Shown: piece by piece, positions 54,369 to 64,000 of the stretch
Layout of the letters: the number at the start of each line of letters is the position of its first letter
Position numbering within the stretch: position 1 is the first letter of the stretch
NCBI GenBank assembly: GCA_949987705.1
Contig: OX465282.1
Location: forward strand, 62,431,922-62,495,921
Length of the DNA: 64,000 nt
Origin: Thereva unica
Taxonomy: Eukaryota; Arthropoda; Insecta; Diptera; Therevidae
Direction of reading: 5' to 3'
The notes under the pieces: model-generated
What the model was told of the DNA's origin: nothing
Seen by the model: the letters and a program-made list of their open reading frames with translations, nothing else
Database searches by the model: none
Program-made: the position numbers and the translations under genes

Positions 54369-57243
54369 ATCTTAAAGAACAAAGGGCTAATGATAACTCA
54401 TTTAATATCAGAGAAGGTATTTACAATATAGAAAACTACGCAATCTGTGCAGAAATTGAGATATTAGATAAAAACTCTGAGATAAAAATTCCCCAATTAA
54501 CCGAAGTAGGAAGAGTAGACGAAGAAAATTTTAATATTATTGAAGAGGTAGAAAACAAACCCCTGTCTGACCAATTACGGGTCAACCACTTAAACTACGA
54601 AGAAAAAGAAATGCTTCTACGAATGGTAAAAAGCTATTCAAACATATTTTACAGGGAAGACTCCGATCTAACCTTCACTAACGCGATAAAGCATGAAATT
54701 CGCACACCAAATTCGGCACCAATTTTTGCCAAAACTTACCGATATCCGTACATTTACAAAAGTGAAGTGCAATCGCAGATAAAAGAGATGCTAGCAAAGA
54801 GGATAATTAGACCTAGCAACTCTCCCTATTCGGCACCAGTTTGGATAGTCCCAAAAAAACTGGATGCGAGCGGAGAACACAAATGGAGGTTGGTCATCGA
54901 CTATAGAAAGTTGAATGAAGCCAGCACTGATGACAAATATCCTCTGCCAAATATAGACTAAATACTAGAGAAACTTGGTAGATGTCAATACTTCTCTACG
55001 CTAGACTTAGCTAAGGGCTTCTACCAAATAGAAGTAGCAGAGAAAGATATCCATAAGACAGCGTTCAGCGTTGAAGGAGGACATTACGAGTTCCTTCGTA
55101 TGCCATTCGGACTGAAGACAGCCCCGGCAACCTTCCAGCGCCTTATGAACAACGTCTTGTCCGATTATATTAATAAAATCTGCTTCGTCTATCTAGACGA
55201 CATAATTATATTTTCGACCTCTTTGCAAGAGCATTTAGAGTCGTTGAGGAAAATCTTCCATAGATTGAGAGAAGTCAATCTAAAAGTCCAACTAGACAAG
55301 TCGGAATTCTTAAAACGAGAAGCAGAATTTCTCGGACATATAGTTACGCAAGATGGTATTAAGCCTAATCCTCGAAAGATCGAGTGGGTACTAAAATTCC
55401 CTTTACCAAAAACGCCGAAGGAAATCAAACAATTCCTAGGCCTTACGGGTTATTACCGTAAATTTATCAGGGATTATTCTAAAATAGCAAAGCCTATGAC
55501 TAAATACCTGAAAAAGGATGTAAAAATGAATATTCAAGACCATGAGTATGTAGAAAGCTTTGAAACCCTTAAGAAACTTCTGGTCAGTGATCGAATCTTA
55601 AGGTATCCTGACTTCAATAAAACCTTTACGGTTACAACCGATGCAAGTCAGTTTGCAATAGGAGCCATTTTATCCCAGGACAATCATCCTATCTGCTATG
55701 CAAGTCGCACACTCAACGAACATGAAGTGAACTATAGTACAATAGAGAAGGAATTGCCTGTAGTAGTATGGGCCACAAAGTATTTTCGCCCATACGTTTT
55801 TGGACGAAAATTCATCATCGAAACCGACCATAAACCACTAACATGGCTTTTTTCTCTCAAAGAACCAAACTCGAAATTGATACGGTGGAGGTTGAAATTA
55901 TCTGAATTCGATTATGAGATCAAATATAAAAAAGGGACAAAGAACAGTAATGCCGACGCACTGTCCAGAATACAACCTGACATAAACGTTTTTGCGGAAA
56001 ATATTTCGATACCTACTAGCAATTCCGCCTTAAATGTCTTTAAAAACCAAATTGTAATCCACAAGTCTACTACAGGATCGTTAAGAATAATCAGGAAGCA
56101 AATATTTAACAATAATCGCACAACTATCCATACAAAATCGTTTGATGAACAATTTGCAATCACGCTACTGAAGACCCGTTTCAACCCCAAATCCCTTAAG
56201 GGGACAGGCCCCTCAATAGGTCTAAAAAAATCCTTTTATTTTTTTTTGCTTAATCGATCTGGCAACTATTCAAGATTATGTGTGTAAAATTTTAGCTCGA
56301 AATTCGAAGTATTACGGGAGTTACACGAAAATTCATTCGGTCGCTCAGAGCTCACTAGTAAGTTTTGAACGAAATTACGAAATTTAAAGTGCGTTTTCTC
56401 AAAACCATGTTTTTACAATTGGCGGGCAAGATAACTAAAAAAGTTATCAACGGATTTTCTTCAACTAAATTTTATTTTATTCAGTATAAAAAACTACTCT
56501 ATGTGAACTACGGATTTTGAAAAATTCCGATTTTCAATACCTTTTTTATTAAACAAATAAATGTAAAAAAAGTAATTTTTTTTTTGAATCATATTTTTTC
56601 GACTAAATTTTCGATTTTTGGAATTTCCGTAGTTCACATAGAACAAATAAGTATAACGAAGAAAACAAAAAAAATTTTTTTGATTTTAGTTGAAAACAAC
56701 GGCTGCTATCGTGCCCGCCAATGGACTCCGACCGTGTTGAAACGCTGCCGGAAATCGTCAATAACTCAGCCATTTGAAATTTTTCAGATGTAATTTTTTT
56801 TGTTAATAAAGTTTAAAGTATGACTAAAATATATCCCAAAATTCGTATGTCTCCGATGTTTCTTTCTGTAAGAAAAAAAATCAGGAAAAAACGCTTATTT
56901 CTCGGACGCTTGAGGGGCCTGTCCCCTTAATGCCGTCTTGATTGAAGACGAAAATTTCTTTAAAACTCTAGAGACTACATATCATACGCACTTCTCAAAT
57001 AATAAAAACTTTAGAATCATACGCTGTAACAAGCTATTAGAAGATATAGTGGACGAAGGAAAGTTGTTCGAGATGATTAAAAGCGAACATTTGAGAAATA
57101 ACCATCGCGGTATTGACGAGGTATTTAAAGAATTAAAACTACAAATATATAGCCCAAAATTAAAACTTAGAGTCACTCAATTAATAAATAATTGCGAAGT
57201 ATGCTCTATAGAGAAATATGAAAGGAACCCACCGAAGAGCGTG
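54369..57243 (+). pseudogene. gypsy-2 pol: RT, RNase H, integrase N-terminus
   Basis: Linker, then RT: PYSAPVWIVPKK, WRLVIDYRKLNE, a TAA at 54959-54961 (just after PLPNID), [40 protein letters not shown] (about 55180). RNase [17 protein letters not shown] and [12 protein letters not shown]. The TTAA MITE splits it at 56200; it resumes 56931 (AVLIEDENFFKTLE) with the H2C2 segment ending CEVCSIEKYERNPP at about 57235. Beyond 57243 homology stops. One nonsense codon and two insertions are the visible lesions of the RT-RNase H part. Confidence 0.87.
56200..56926. mobile_element. 727-bp foldback MITE with TTAA flanks
   Basis: Terminal repeat GGGGACAGGCCCCTCAA at 56200 and inverted ending 56926, with TTAA on both sides (56196-56199, 56927-56930). 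Inner pairs also invert: ATTGGCGGGCAAGAT (about 56418) with ATCGTGCCCGCCAAT (about 56708), and TATGTGAACTACGGA (about 56500) with its inverse (about 56624). TTAA fits piggyBac or Kolobok; the G-rich end fits Kolobok at least as well. No coding. Confidence 0.88.
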
Positions 57244-57458
57244 GCTGTGGCTCCTTTACAAATTGCTACTGTGAAAATCGTTCTTCGTCATTAGTTTTAT
57301 ATCGGTGCTGCAGTCAAGCTGGTAATTTGTATTTAAATTGTGTTTTTACATTGAAATTTGTTTATGCAGTGAAATTTTTTATTTAATTCTAAAATTTCAA
57401 TTTACTTTTATTTTACTTCACTAAATATAATAAAAAAGTGTCTGTTATGTGCCTAAAT
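57244..57458. other. Unassigned segment between gypsy-2 and the palindromic element
   Basis: Starts where integrase homology ends. AT-rich, no gene; identity unknown. It may be the flank into which gypsy-2 was rearranged. Confidence 0.4.
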
Positions 57459-58293
57459 AGACCAGTGCAGATACGCTTTTTAAAAGCCAAAAACTAGAAA
57501 AATTCTTAGCAGTATATGGAAGGTGGGAAAATTTAGGATAAATGCTACTTAAACAAGGAAAAATCGAGAGCACCGCAGCAGATGACCGGAAAGGGGGCGG
57601 GGGAGCCAAAATGTGAGTTTTAGGGGGTTAAACGTGTTTTTTTGCGATTTCTGAGAAAAGTAGACCTCCTATCGAAAAACGTTAAATGTAAACGTTGTAG
57701 ATTATTAAAAGATCTAGAGCTTTTGTTCAAACCATTTTTCGACATAACCTCAAAAAATGGAGAAAAACGTCAAAAACCGAGTTTTTGGTTTAACATTTTT
57801 ATCTTTCACAAAAATGATCCAATTTTAATGAAATTTGAGGAAAATGTAGATTTTCATGTTTCGAAAAGGCCCAATTTTTTTCAAAGCGATTGGTTGTGTA
57901 GTTTTGTTTTTATGACCTTAATTTAAAAAAAAGGCCCCATTTTCAATCAAAAAAGTTGGCGAACGAATTTTTGATTTTGAAAATTTTGAAGACGGGTTTT
58001 TTTTCGTTGAGTCCTCTACTTTAAGATGGTGTAAAAAAATGGTAGTGTCACAATAGAAAAACATCGAGAAAAATTCGAAAAACCAAAAACATCCTTTTTC
58101 AAATATCGATTTTTCCGTAAACTTCGCTAATTCTTTATCTCACTTTGACATAAAGCTTTAAGAGTGGCGCAAAACTGTAAATTTAATGTAATATATTATA
58201 AGGGAGCTTCATGTAACAGTTTCAGATGTGAAAAAATTTGTTTAAACAATTATTTCACCCAAGAAAGCAAAGAAAAAATTACAATTTTAGGCC
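57459..58293 (+). repeat. Left arm of the palindromic element
   Basis: 835 bp. An open frame at 57642-57926 (KPFFDITSKNGEKRQKPSF...) is present in both arms as a consequence of the inverted duplication; I do not regard it as a gene. Confidence 0.85.
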
Positions 58294-58522
58294 AAAAAAA
58301 ATATTTCTACGTATATTGTGATGGCTTATACATTAAAACTTACTGGTAAAACCCAGCACTCGACATTCGAGCACCATTTTCTAGGTCTATAAGTCTTCAA
58401 TAACAAAATTTTTCGAGAAGAATAAAACAAAATTGGAAAATGAAACAAATTTTTTATAGTTGGAAAAAGCAATACCAAAAAACCAACTTTTATTATTTCC
58501 TAATGTCAAATATTACATTTTA

Positions 58523-58527
<5 letters not shown>

Positions 58528-58562
<35 letters not shown>

Positions 58563-61500
58563 GCTAGTACTAGTACGTCATGTCGTTTAGGTCATGGTGC
58601 AATGTCCAGTAGTAAGCTTAGCTCGAAAGATAGAGAAGGACATAATAGGTTAGGGGGAGTCAAGGGGGTGTTGCAGAAAGTGGCGATGAACCTTGCGTTT
58701 GAACTCTTGGATGTTGTATGAGTTCGGGAATACCGTCTTTGGAAGGTTGTTCCACAGACGAGTGGTTCTTGTTATAAACGAATTTCTAGATCGGAGTGTG
58801 CGCGAAGATAAGGGCTGTAAACTGAGGGGGTGAGCCGAGCGGGCAAGTCTTGTGTTGCGGGAAAAATGTTGCCGTGGAGGCATAAGGTTACTTATTTCAG
58901 TGGAGCAATCATTATGAAAAAAACGATAAAATTTTGCTAGAGCTGCAACATTCCTACGGTGGCTTAATGAGTCAATTGAAGAGCAAATGGCGCTGTCACC
59001 AATAAGTTTGAGAGCACGGTTTTCCACCTTGTCCAGCCAAGCTAAGATGGTTCTTGGGGCCCCGGCCCAGATATACGAGTTGTATTCAAGACGGGGACGA
59101 ATGTAGGACTTGTATATTATAGCCCTGGCAGACGGCTGAAGGAGAAATTTGCACCTTTTGAGGAATCCTAGATACTGGGATGCTTGTTTAGCACTTTGGA
59201 ATATGTGGTTATTCCAGCGCAGATCTTCAGCTAATGTTACGCCTAGGATGTTTAGAGAGGGTTCTGCCGTTACGGTCTTGTTGTCCACTGAAATAGAAAG
59301 CGGTTCGGTGCAAGCTTTATTGGAGATGAGACAGTACTTCGTTTTAGATGCATTGAATTCGACACGGTTCTTGCGGCCCCATTCAAGAATTCGTTCGATG
59401 TCCCTGTTGATTGAATTGGTCAACAGTTGGCGATGATGTAGACAAGGTCTGGCACGCGCTTGTGTTACATTATCAAAACCATAGGAGTAACGTAGAGTAC
59501 CGTCATCAGTAAAGCTGTGGAGTGAGTTAGAGGGGACTGAGAGCAGGTCATTTATAAAAACTAGGAAGAGAACTGGTGATAGAATTGAGCCCTGGGGAAC
59601 ACCTGCGGAGATGTGGTGGGGGTCGGATTCGACGCCATCCAATACTACCTTGATTGAACGGCCTGAAAGGAAGCTCTCAATCCAGTTCTTCAGAACAGAG
59701 TCAATACCAATAGCTTGGAGTTTAGACAACAGAGCGGGATGCCATACTCTGTCAAAAGCCTTGGAGATATCCAGAGCAACCAGACCAGATTCGCCAAATC
59801 GGTGTATACTTCGGCTGAGGTGCTCCGTTAGGCATACAAGGAGGTCGCCAGTAGATCTTTTCGATCTAAAGCCGTATTGTTTGTCATTCAATATTTGGTT
59901 GTATTCAAGATATTCCATAAGCTTTCTTTTTATTATTGTCTCCATAACTTTGGAGAGAATAGAAGTAATTGCTATTGGGCGGTAGTTAGTAGGGTCACTA
60001 GCTTCACCTTTTTTCGGTATGGGCTGAACATGAGCCAGTTTCCAGGAGTCAGGATAAACTCCGGAGAAGTATGAAAGTGCAAAAAGTTTGCGCAGAGGTT
60101 TAGCCAAAGGTGAGGCACATTTTTTAAGAACTATAGGGGGAATTTTGTCGGGGCCAGTGGCTTTGTTGGAGTCCAGCTCTTTGAGACACTTATACACTTC
60201 ACGCGTCCTGAAGAAAACTCTATCCATTGAGTGGGCGGAACACTCGATGGTGGGGGGTTGCATGACGGCATCGGGTAAGGAAGAATTTTCGGCGAACAGA
60301 AGTGCGAGTAGATCGGCCTTGGGTTTGCTTTCTGTTATCACCTGTTTGTTGTAAATGAATGGAGGCGTTGAATGAGAAGTGAAATTCTTCCTGATGGAGG
60401 TTACCAAGGACCAGAAGTTTTTACTGCCGGCAGTGGAGTTTATGAGTTTACCTCTCAGTTTCTCATCGAATAATTCTTTGACTCGCTTGATGGTGGATTT
60501 ACAAGAGTTTCTCAACCTGATGTATTCAGGTCGAGATGTTTCGCTCGGAGAGTTTTTGTACTGTCTTAGGCGGCTTCTTTGGTTTTGATTGCGTTCATAC
60601 ACTCTCGATTGAACCATCCATATTGCCTAGGCTTTATGGATTTGGAAGAATGGGGAATGAATAAACGCATTCCGGCCAGTATAATTTTGGTAATACAGAT
60701 GGCCGCAAAATTAACATCGCGGTTCTGAAAACACAAATCCCAATCAGTAGCTTGGAAAAAGCGAATCAGCCCCCACCAGTTGGCTTTTCCATAATGCCAA
60801 ACAGTTCTCCTAGGAGCTGGCGTTGTTGGGGTTGGAGATGGATAGGAGAAGTAAGCGCTGACCAGACAGTGATCCGAGTTTCCAATAGGCGAATCGACCT
60901 CAACGGAGTAACGTGAAGGGTGGGAGGTAAGAAAAAGATCAAGGAGGTGTGCCCCTTGTCCCGCAGTGTCAGGAACGCGCGTACGCTGTTTCACTATTTG
61001 GTGCAAGTTATTGGTCTCAGCAAAGAGCTCGGCATCCCTGCCAGAAACACTGGTGCCATTTGAGTAATTCAGCCAATTTACGTTGTGAACGTTGAAATCA
61101 CCCGCAACAATGATTTCGCACTCCGGATGGGAGGATAAAAATTCGGAGATACGTTCGGAGATAGCGTCGAATGCTAATAAGGAGGCTTCATTACTAATAT
61201 TAGGACTCCTGTATAGAAAACAGAAGAAAATGACGTGATTACGAAGTGAAATTTTAATACCGAGATGGTTAAAATCAGATGATGTACTGCTGTACACCTT
61301 CTGGAAGGCAACGTCTTTCCTAATATAAATGGCAATTCCCCTATGTGGGGATAGATTGTGCACTAAAGTGTACCCGGAAACCTGATAACAATCTAGACAA
61401 TCGTTAGGTAAAATCTGGGTTTCACTTAGTACGAAGATTGGGGGAGAATAAGTGTTGAGATGGCACAACACGGAATAAAAATTCGCTTTTAACCCACGGA

Positions 61501-62030
61501 TATTAGCAAAGTCGATACAAAAATTATTGTATCGTTGCTTTGTGAACACAAGGTTGCAAGCCCCAGTCGCAACCGGCAGTGCCATTGTCATCACCGTCGG
61601 GGTTAACGGGATGCGCCTTGCTGGAGTGTTATGCCTCCTAAAGCAAGGAGAATCCCGTCAGCTGACCGACACTGGCTCTGACGCCGGCAGTGCCTTGAAC
61701 GGGTGTGGGAAAGGGGAGAGAAGATTTACAATTTACCGTCCGTCTGTCTCCGTTACATCCACTGTTTCGTTGGTGACACCTTCACTTCACACTTATAACA
61801 CAGCAGCTGTTGATTTAATTTTTCTGCACATCACTTCACAATTATTTAATTAATTAACGTGTTTTTAATGAATTCAATAATTGGTCCCGGCACAGTAAAC
61901 AAAAAAAAACTTAGATTGTTTGATTTTTGGTGTTAATTCGGTGGTTTAGTGATATAGCACGAAATATTTCAAGTGGGCGGCGACAGCACACGCCCGCACG
62001 TCCACACACAGTGCTAGCCTAGCCCAGACT
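58528..62030 (-). mobile_element. Non-LTR retrotransposon LINE-2, near full length
   Basis: Reverse orientation: 5' end at 62030 (AGTCTGGGCTAGG read on the minus strand), GC-rich 5' UTR to 61595, one ORF, a 3' UTR and an A31 tail (T-run 58528-58558). Its 5' end, ORF and CACATAAAA 3' end match LINE-1. It is inserted in the palindromic element; I found no adjacent target duplication. Confidence 0.88.
58650..61594 (-). pseudogene. LINE-2 endonuclease-reverse transcriptase, one frameshift
   Basis: Two overlapping frames, 61594-60566 (endonuclease) and 60617-58650 (RT), broken by a single shift near 60575-60600. Endonuclease: LSETQILP, AGDFNVHNVNW, GNSDHCLVSA. RT: SWKLAHVQPIPKK, NYRPIAI, GFRSKRSTGDLL, ALDISKAFDRVWH, PQGSILSP and the catalytic box FTDDGTLRYSY, where the usual FADD Ala is Thr. 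C-terminus SYNIQEFKRKVHRHF. About 980 codons without the shift. Clade (jockey/CR1/other) is not resolved by eye. Confidence 0.9.
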
Positions 62031-62142
62031 GTATTACACTCTACTGGCTGCTAAATACAATTGCCCATGAGTAAAGACATGCCGTGTTTAAATAATAAGT
62101 GTGTTCGCGTACTCGAATGCTGTTATGTTGTAAAAGAATTAT

Positions 62143-62529
62143 TCATACCTCATTTTTTTTGGAGAGATGCTGTTGATCATGAAACTCAACACATTTTTCA
62201 ATCTCTTGAGAATCTTCAATAAAGTCATCGACTTCGTGAAGGTCCTCAAGCTCATCACAATCTTCATTATTAATAATCTGCTCCGAATCGCTGAGATCTT
62301 CCATTGGTTGATTTTCAGAATTTGAACAGTTGTTGGCTCCGGTACAATTGGAACATAAAAGGGAGCATTTTACTCCATGCTTTTGGCAGCCACATCTTTT
62401 ACTATCACAACCAGTTTCACAGCTGCAGCAGATAGATTTAAGCAAACTTTCAGGAATTAATTTCTTTTCGGTAAATTTAGGTATTATTCCGTTTAAATGG
62501 TTTTTCCACCCCGAATCTGTAGCTTTCAG
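62143..62529 (-). CDS. Cysteine-rich (CXC-like) protein C-terminus, partial
   Basis: Open from about 62529 to a TAA at 62143-62145. It reads SGWKNHLNGIIPKF...PESLLKSICCSCETGC, then CGCQKHGVKCSLLCSNC, and a long acidic tail. The spaced CxC/CGC pattern is the tesmin/TSO1-like Cys cluster that occurs at C-termini of uncharacterised, transposon-associated arthropod proteins. No upstream exon or start is identifiable in the palindromic element. It could be the tail of the protein that once mobilised this element, but that is a guess. Confidence 0.5.
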   Translation of the reverse strand: MKATDSGWKNHLNGIIPKFTEKKLIPESLLKSICCSCETGCDSKRCGCQKHGVKCSLLCSNCTGANNCSNSENQPMEDLSDSEQIINNEDCDELEDLHEVDDFIEDSQEIEKCVEFHDQQHLSKKNEV

Positions 62530-62664
62530 TTAGTTACTCGCAATGGTACTTCATTTATCCATCATCAAATATGTAGTATCAGATCAATCTTCTAACTATA
62601 CCTTCATAAACTCAAAAAATCATTTTATTAGGCAATAAATTAAATAAAAAGAAGTGCGCGGGCC

Positions 62665-63483
62665 GGCCTAAAACGGTAATTTTTTCCTTGCTTTCTTGGG
62701 TGAAATCATTACAAATTTTTTCACATCTGAAACTGTTACATGAAGCTCCCTTATAATATATTACATTAAATTTACAGTTTTGCGCCACTCTTAAAGCTTT
62801 ATGTCAAAGTGAGATAAAGAATTAGCGAAGTTTACGGAAAAATCGATATTTGAAAAAGGATGTTTTTGGTTTTTCGAATTTTTCTCGATGTTTTTCTATT
62901 GTGACACTATCATTTTTTTACACCATCTTAAAGTAGAGGACTCAACGAAAAAAAACCCGTCTTCAAAATTTTCAAAATCAAAAATTCGTTCGCCAACTTT
63001 TTTGATTGAAAATGGGGCCTTTTTTTTAAATTAAGGTTATAAAAACAAAACTACACAACCAATCGCTTTGAAAAAAATTGGGCCTTTTCGAAACATGAAA
63101 ATCTACATTTTCCTCAAATTTCATTAAAATTGGATCATTTTTGTGAAAGATAAAAATGTTAAACCAAAAACTCGGTTTTTGACGTTTTTCTCCATTTTTT
63201 GAGGTTATGTCGAAAAATGGTTTGAACAAAAGCTCTAGATCTTTTAATTATCTACAACGTTTACATTTAACGTTTTTCGATAGGAGGTCTACTTTTCTCA
63301 GAAATCGCAAAAAAACACGTTTAACCCCCTAAAACTCACATTTTGGCTCCCCCGCCCCCTTTCCGGTCATCTGCTGCGGTGCTCTCGATTTTTCCTTGTT
63401 TAAGTAGCATTTATCCTAAATTTTCCCACCTTCCATATACTGCTAAGAATTTTTTTTTTCTCAAAAATTATCTGCACTGGTCT
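62665..63483 (-). repeat. Right arm of the palindromic element
   Basis: 819 bp, inverse of 57459-58293. The terminal 50 bp differ slightly (an A/T-run replaces part of the left version). Confidence 0.85.
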
Positions 63484-63791
63484 AAAATGGATTACTAGTA
63501 TATTAAAAGTATTTTAGAAAGGTGGGAACTTTCTCACTTACTGCAATTTTTTATTGGTAAGCAACAATTGTTCATTACACAGGCCTGCGAAATACAACTT
63601 TTATTTTCCCCTTCAAATAATTATGTTTTTTCGTTAATTAATTAGGTATGTAAAATTAAAATACACCGCTGGTTTGTTAATAGCACATCGAGATTTATTT
63701 TAATTGAAGAAATGCATATTTACAGTTTGGTTACAAAATTAATAGCATTAGTTTTAAACAAGACTTAAGAAATTACATTCCTAAATCAAGA
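63484..63791. other. Unassigned AT-rich right flank
   Basis: No frame or repeat recognised. It is the 3' flank of the minus-strand ORF at the edge. Confidence 0.5.
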
Positions 63792-64000
63792 TCATTTATG
63801 ATATCTTTTTCTGTTTTCTTTAAAACTCCTGTTCAATCTTTTTCTCTTGTAGATTCGATTTGGTTCATCTCTCTTTAACATCCAGCAATAGTCTGCCAGC
63901 ATGCTAACGTCCCACCTTCCTTGATATCTGTTTTCCATAACCTTAATGTCTTGGTGAAATCGCTCCCCCTGCTCTTCACTTACAGCACCAAGGTTCTCTG
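63792..64000 (-). CDS. Conserved uncharacterised protein, C-terminal 69 codons, runs off the edge
   Basis: Minus strand, open from the window edge to TGA at 63792-63794. It reads ENLGAVSEEQGERFHQDIK, then ENRYQGRWDVSMLADYCW and a basic tail. I recognise the SEEQGERFHQDI...RYQGRWD...MADYCW pattern as a recurrent C-terminal block of uncharacterised predicted proteins in arthropods and cnidarians, frequently multicopy and so perhaps transposon-derived. No stop or shift in this segment. Whether it is a gene or a repeat cannot be decided here. Confidence 0.6.
   Translation of the reverse strand, partial: ENLGAVSEEQGERFHQDIKVMENRYQGRWDVSMLADYCWMLKRDEPNRIYKRKRLNRSFKENRKRYHK

Larger units (their letters stand above)
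38828..57243 (+). mobile_element. gypsy-2: Ty3/gypsy element, 3'-truncated, multiply interrupted
   Basis: 5' LTR, PBS, leader, gag and protease to 41737; hAT-1 (41738-54360) splits it; pol resumes 54369 and stops in the integrase zinc segment near 57243. A TTAA MITE (56200-56926) lies in the RNase H-integrase region. The gag, PR and RT are the same lineage as gypsy-1 but clearly a different family. No 3' LTR or env of this copy is in the window. Confidence 0.83.
57459..63483. mobile_element. Palindromic element with arms over 800 bp
   Basis: Left arm 57459-58293 and right arm 62665-63483 are inverted copies, from (T)AGACCAGTGCAGATA at the outside to AATTTTAGGCC at the inside, with few differences. 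TA lies on both edges if the ends are GACCAGTG...CACTGGTC. The centre holds LINE-2 (58528-62030) and about 870 bp of its own, including a Cys-rich ORF. The class is not determined: very long terminal repeats occur in foldback, Polinton and some Mariner-like elements, and no diagnostic transposase is visible. Confidence 0.78.

Noticed and set aside
57642..57926. 94-codon frame repeated in both arms of the palindrome (also 63026-63229)
   Set aside because: Its conservation is fully explained by the inverted duplication of the DNA; no domain and low-complexity Phe/Lys content.
58500..62045. TATTACA on both sides of LINE-2 as a target duplication
   Set aside because: The left copy is about 10 bases away from the tail, not adjacent; likely chance in AT-rich sequence.
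57459..63483. Polinton/Maverick identity of the palindromic element (AG...CT ends)
   Set aside because: No 6-bp duplication, no DNA polymerase B, integrase or capsid genes; far too short. Only the AG start agrees.
1..64000. CRISPR arrays, tRNA or rRNA genes, bacterial operons or riboswitches
   Set aside because: None seen. The sequence is eukaryotic repeat DNA; the only tandem arrays are transposon subterminal repeats and minisatellites.

Overview
The window is AT-rich eukaryotic DNA that reads as a dense, nested transposable-element graveyard from an insect or close arthropod relative. The case for an insect rests on the element mix: Ty3/gypsy elements of the env-bearing errantivirus type with a TGGCGCAGTCGG primer-binding site, two BEL/Pao elements (one roo-like with env), piggyBac, PIF/Harbinger with MADF or Myb/SANT accessory genes, hAT, a pogo/Tigger element, a Transib remnant and two related non-LTR elements. 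I see no host gene with confidence. The only candidate is a 69-codon open segment running off the right edge (63792-64000, minus).

Layout. 1-366 is unassigned flank. 368-3455 is a complete pogo/Tigger-like transposon with a dead transposase. 3458-9639 is BEL1, with gag and pol nearly intact but no 5' LTR. 9640-10684 is a scrap of a gypsy element (gypsy-0) carrying a small MITE. 10685-12239 is a decayed Transib (RAG1-related) transposase. 12240-38827 is gypsy-1, an old errantivirus-like element expanded to 26.6 kb by insertions: a solo LTR, a piggyBac element, a Harbinger (H1), a second Harbinger (H2) and a LINE. H2 contains gypsy-3, which contains Harbinger H3, which contains the small Harbinger H4, giving five levels. 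38828-57243 is gypsy-2, interrupted by hAT-1; hAT-1 contains BEL2, which contains hAT-2, giving four levels. gypsy-2 also carries a TTAA-flanked foldback MITE. 57459-63483 is a 6-kb palindromic element with arms over 800 bp, holding a reverse-strand LINE and a cysteine-rich ORF. The right edge carries the partial conserved ORF.

Most junctions are supported by exact target-site duplications read from the sequence: TA (Tigger), CAGAT (BEL2), GAAAG (gypsy-3), AATAA (solo LTR), TTAA (piggyBac and the foldback MITE), TAA or CAG (H1, H3, H4), GTTAGGAT (hAT-1) and CAAAAATC (hAT-2). The nesting gives a relative insertion history. BEL2 has 336-bp LTRs that look identical, so BEL2, and hAT-2 inside it, are the youngest datable events. 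gypsy-3 has three mismatches in 180 bp of LTR.

The elements do not form a pathway. Each encodes its own mobility proteins: transposase plus a DNA-binding accessory protein for Harbinger, and gag-protease-RT-RNase H-integrase with or without env for LTR elements. Nearly every catalytic gene carries a stop, frameshift or insertion. The only protein gene that reads as fully intact is the Myb/SANT accessory gene of H2 (22459-23359, spliced). All LTR elements and one LINE lie in the same (+) orientation, which is the pattern of a unistrand piRNA cluster such as flamenco. That is an inference needing small-RNA data.
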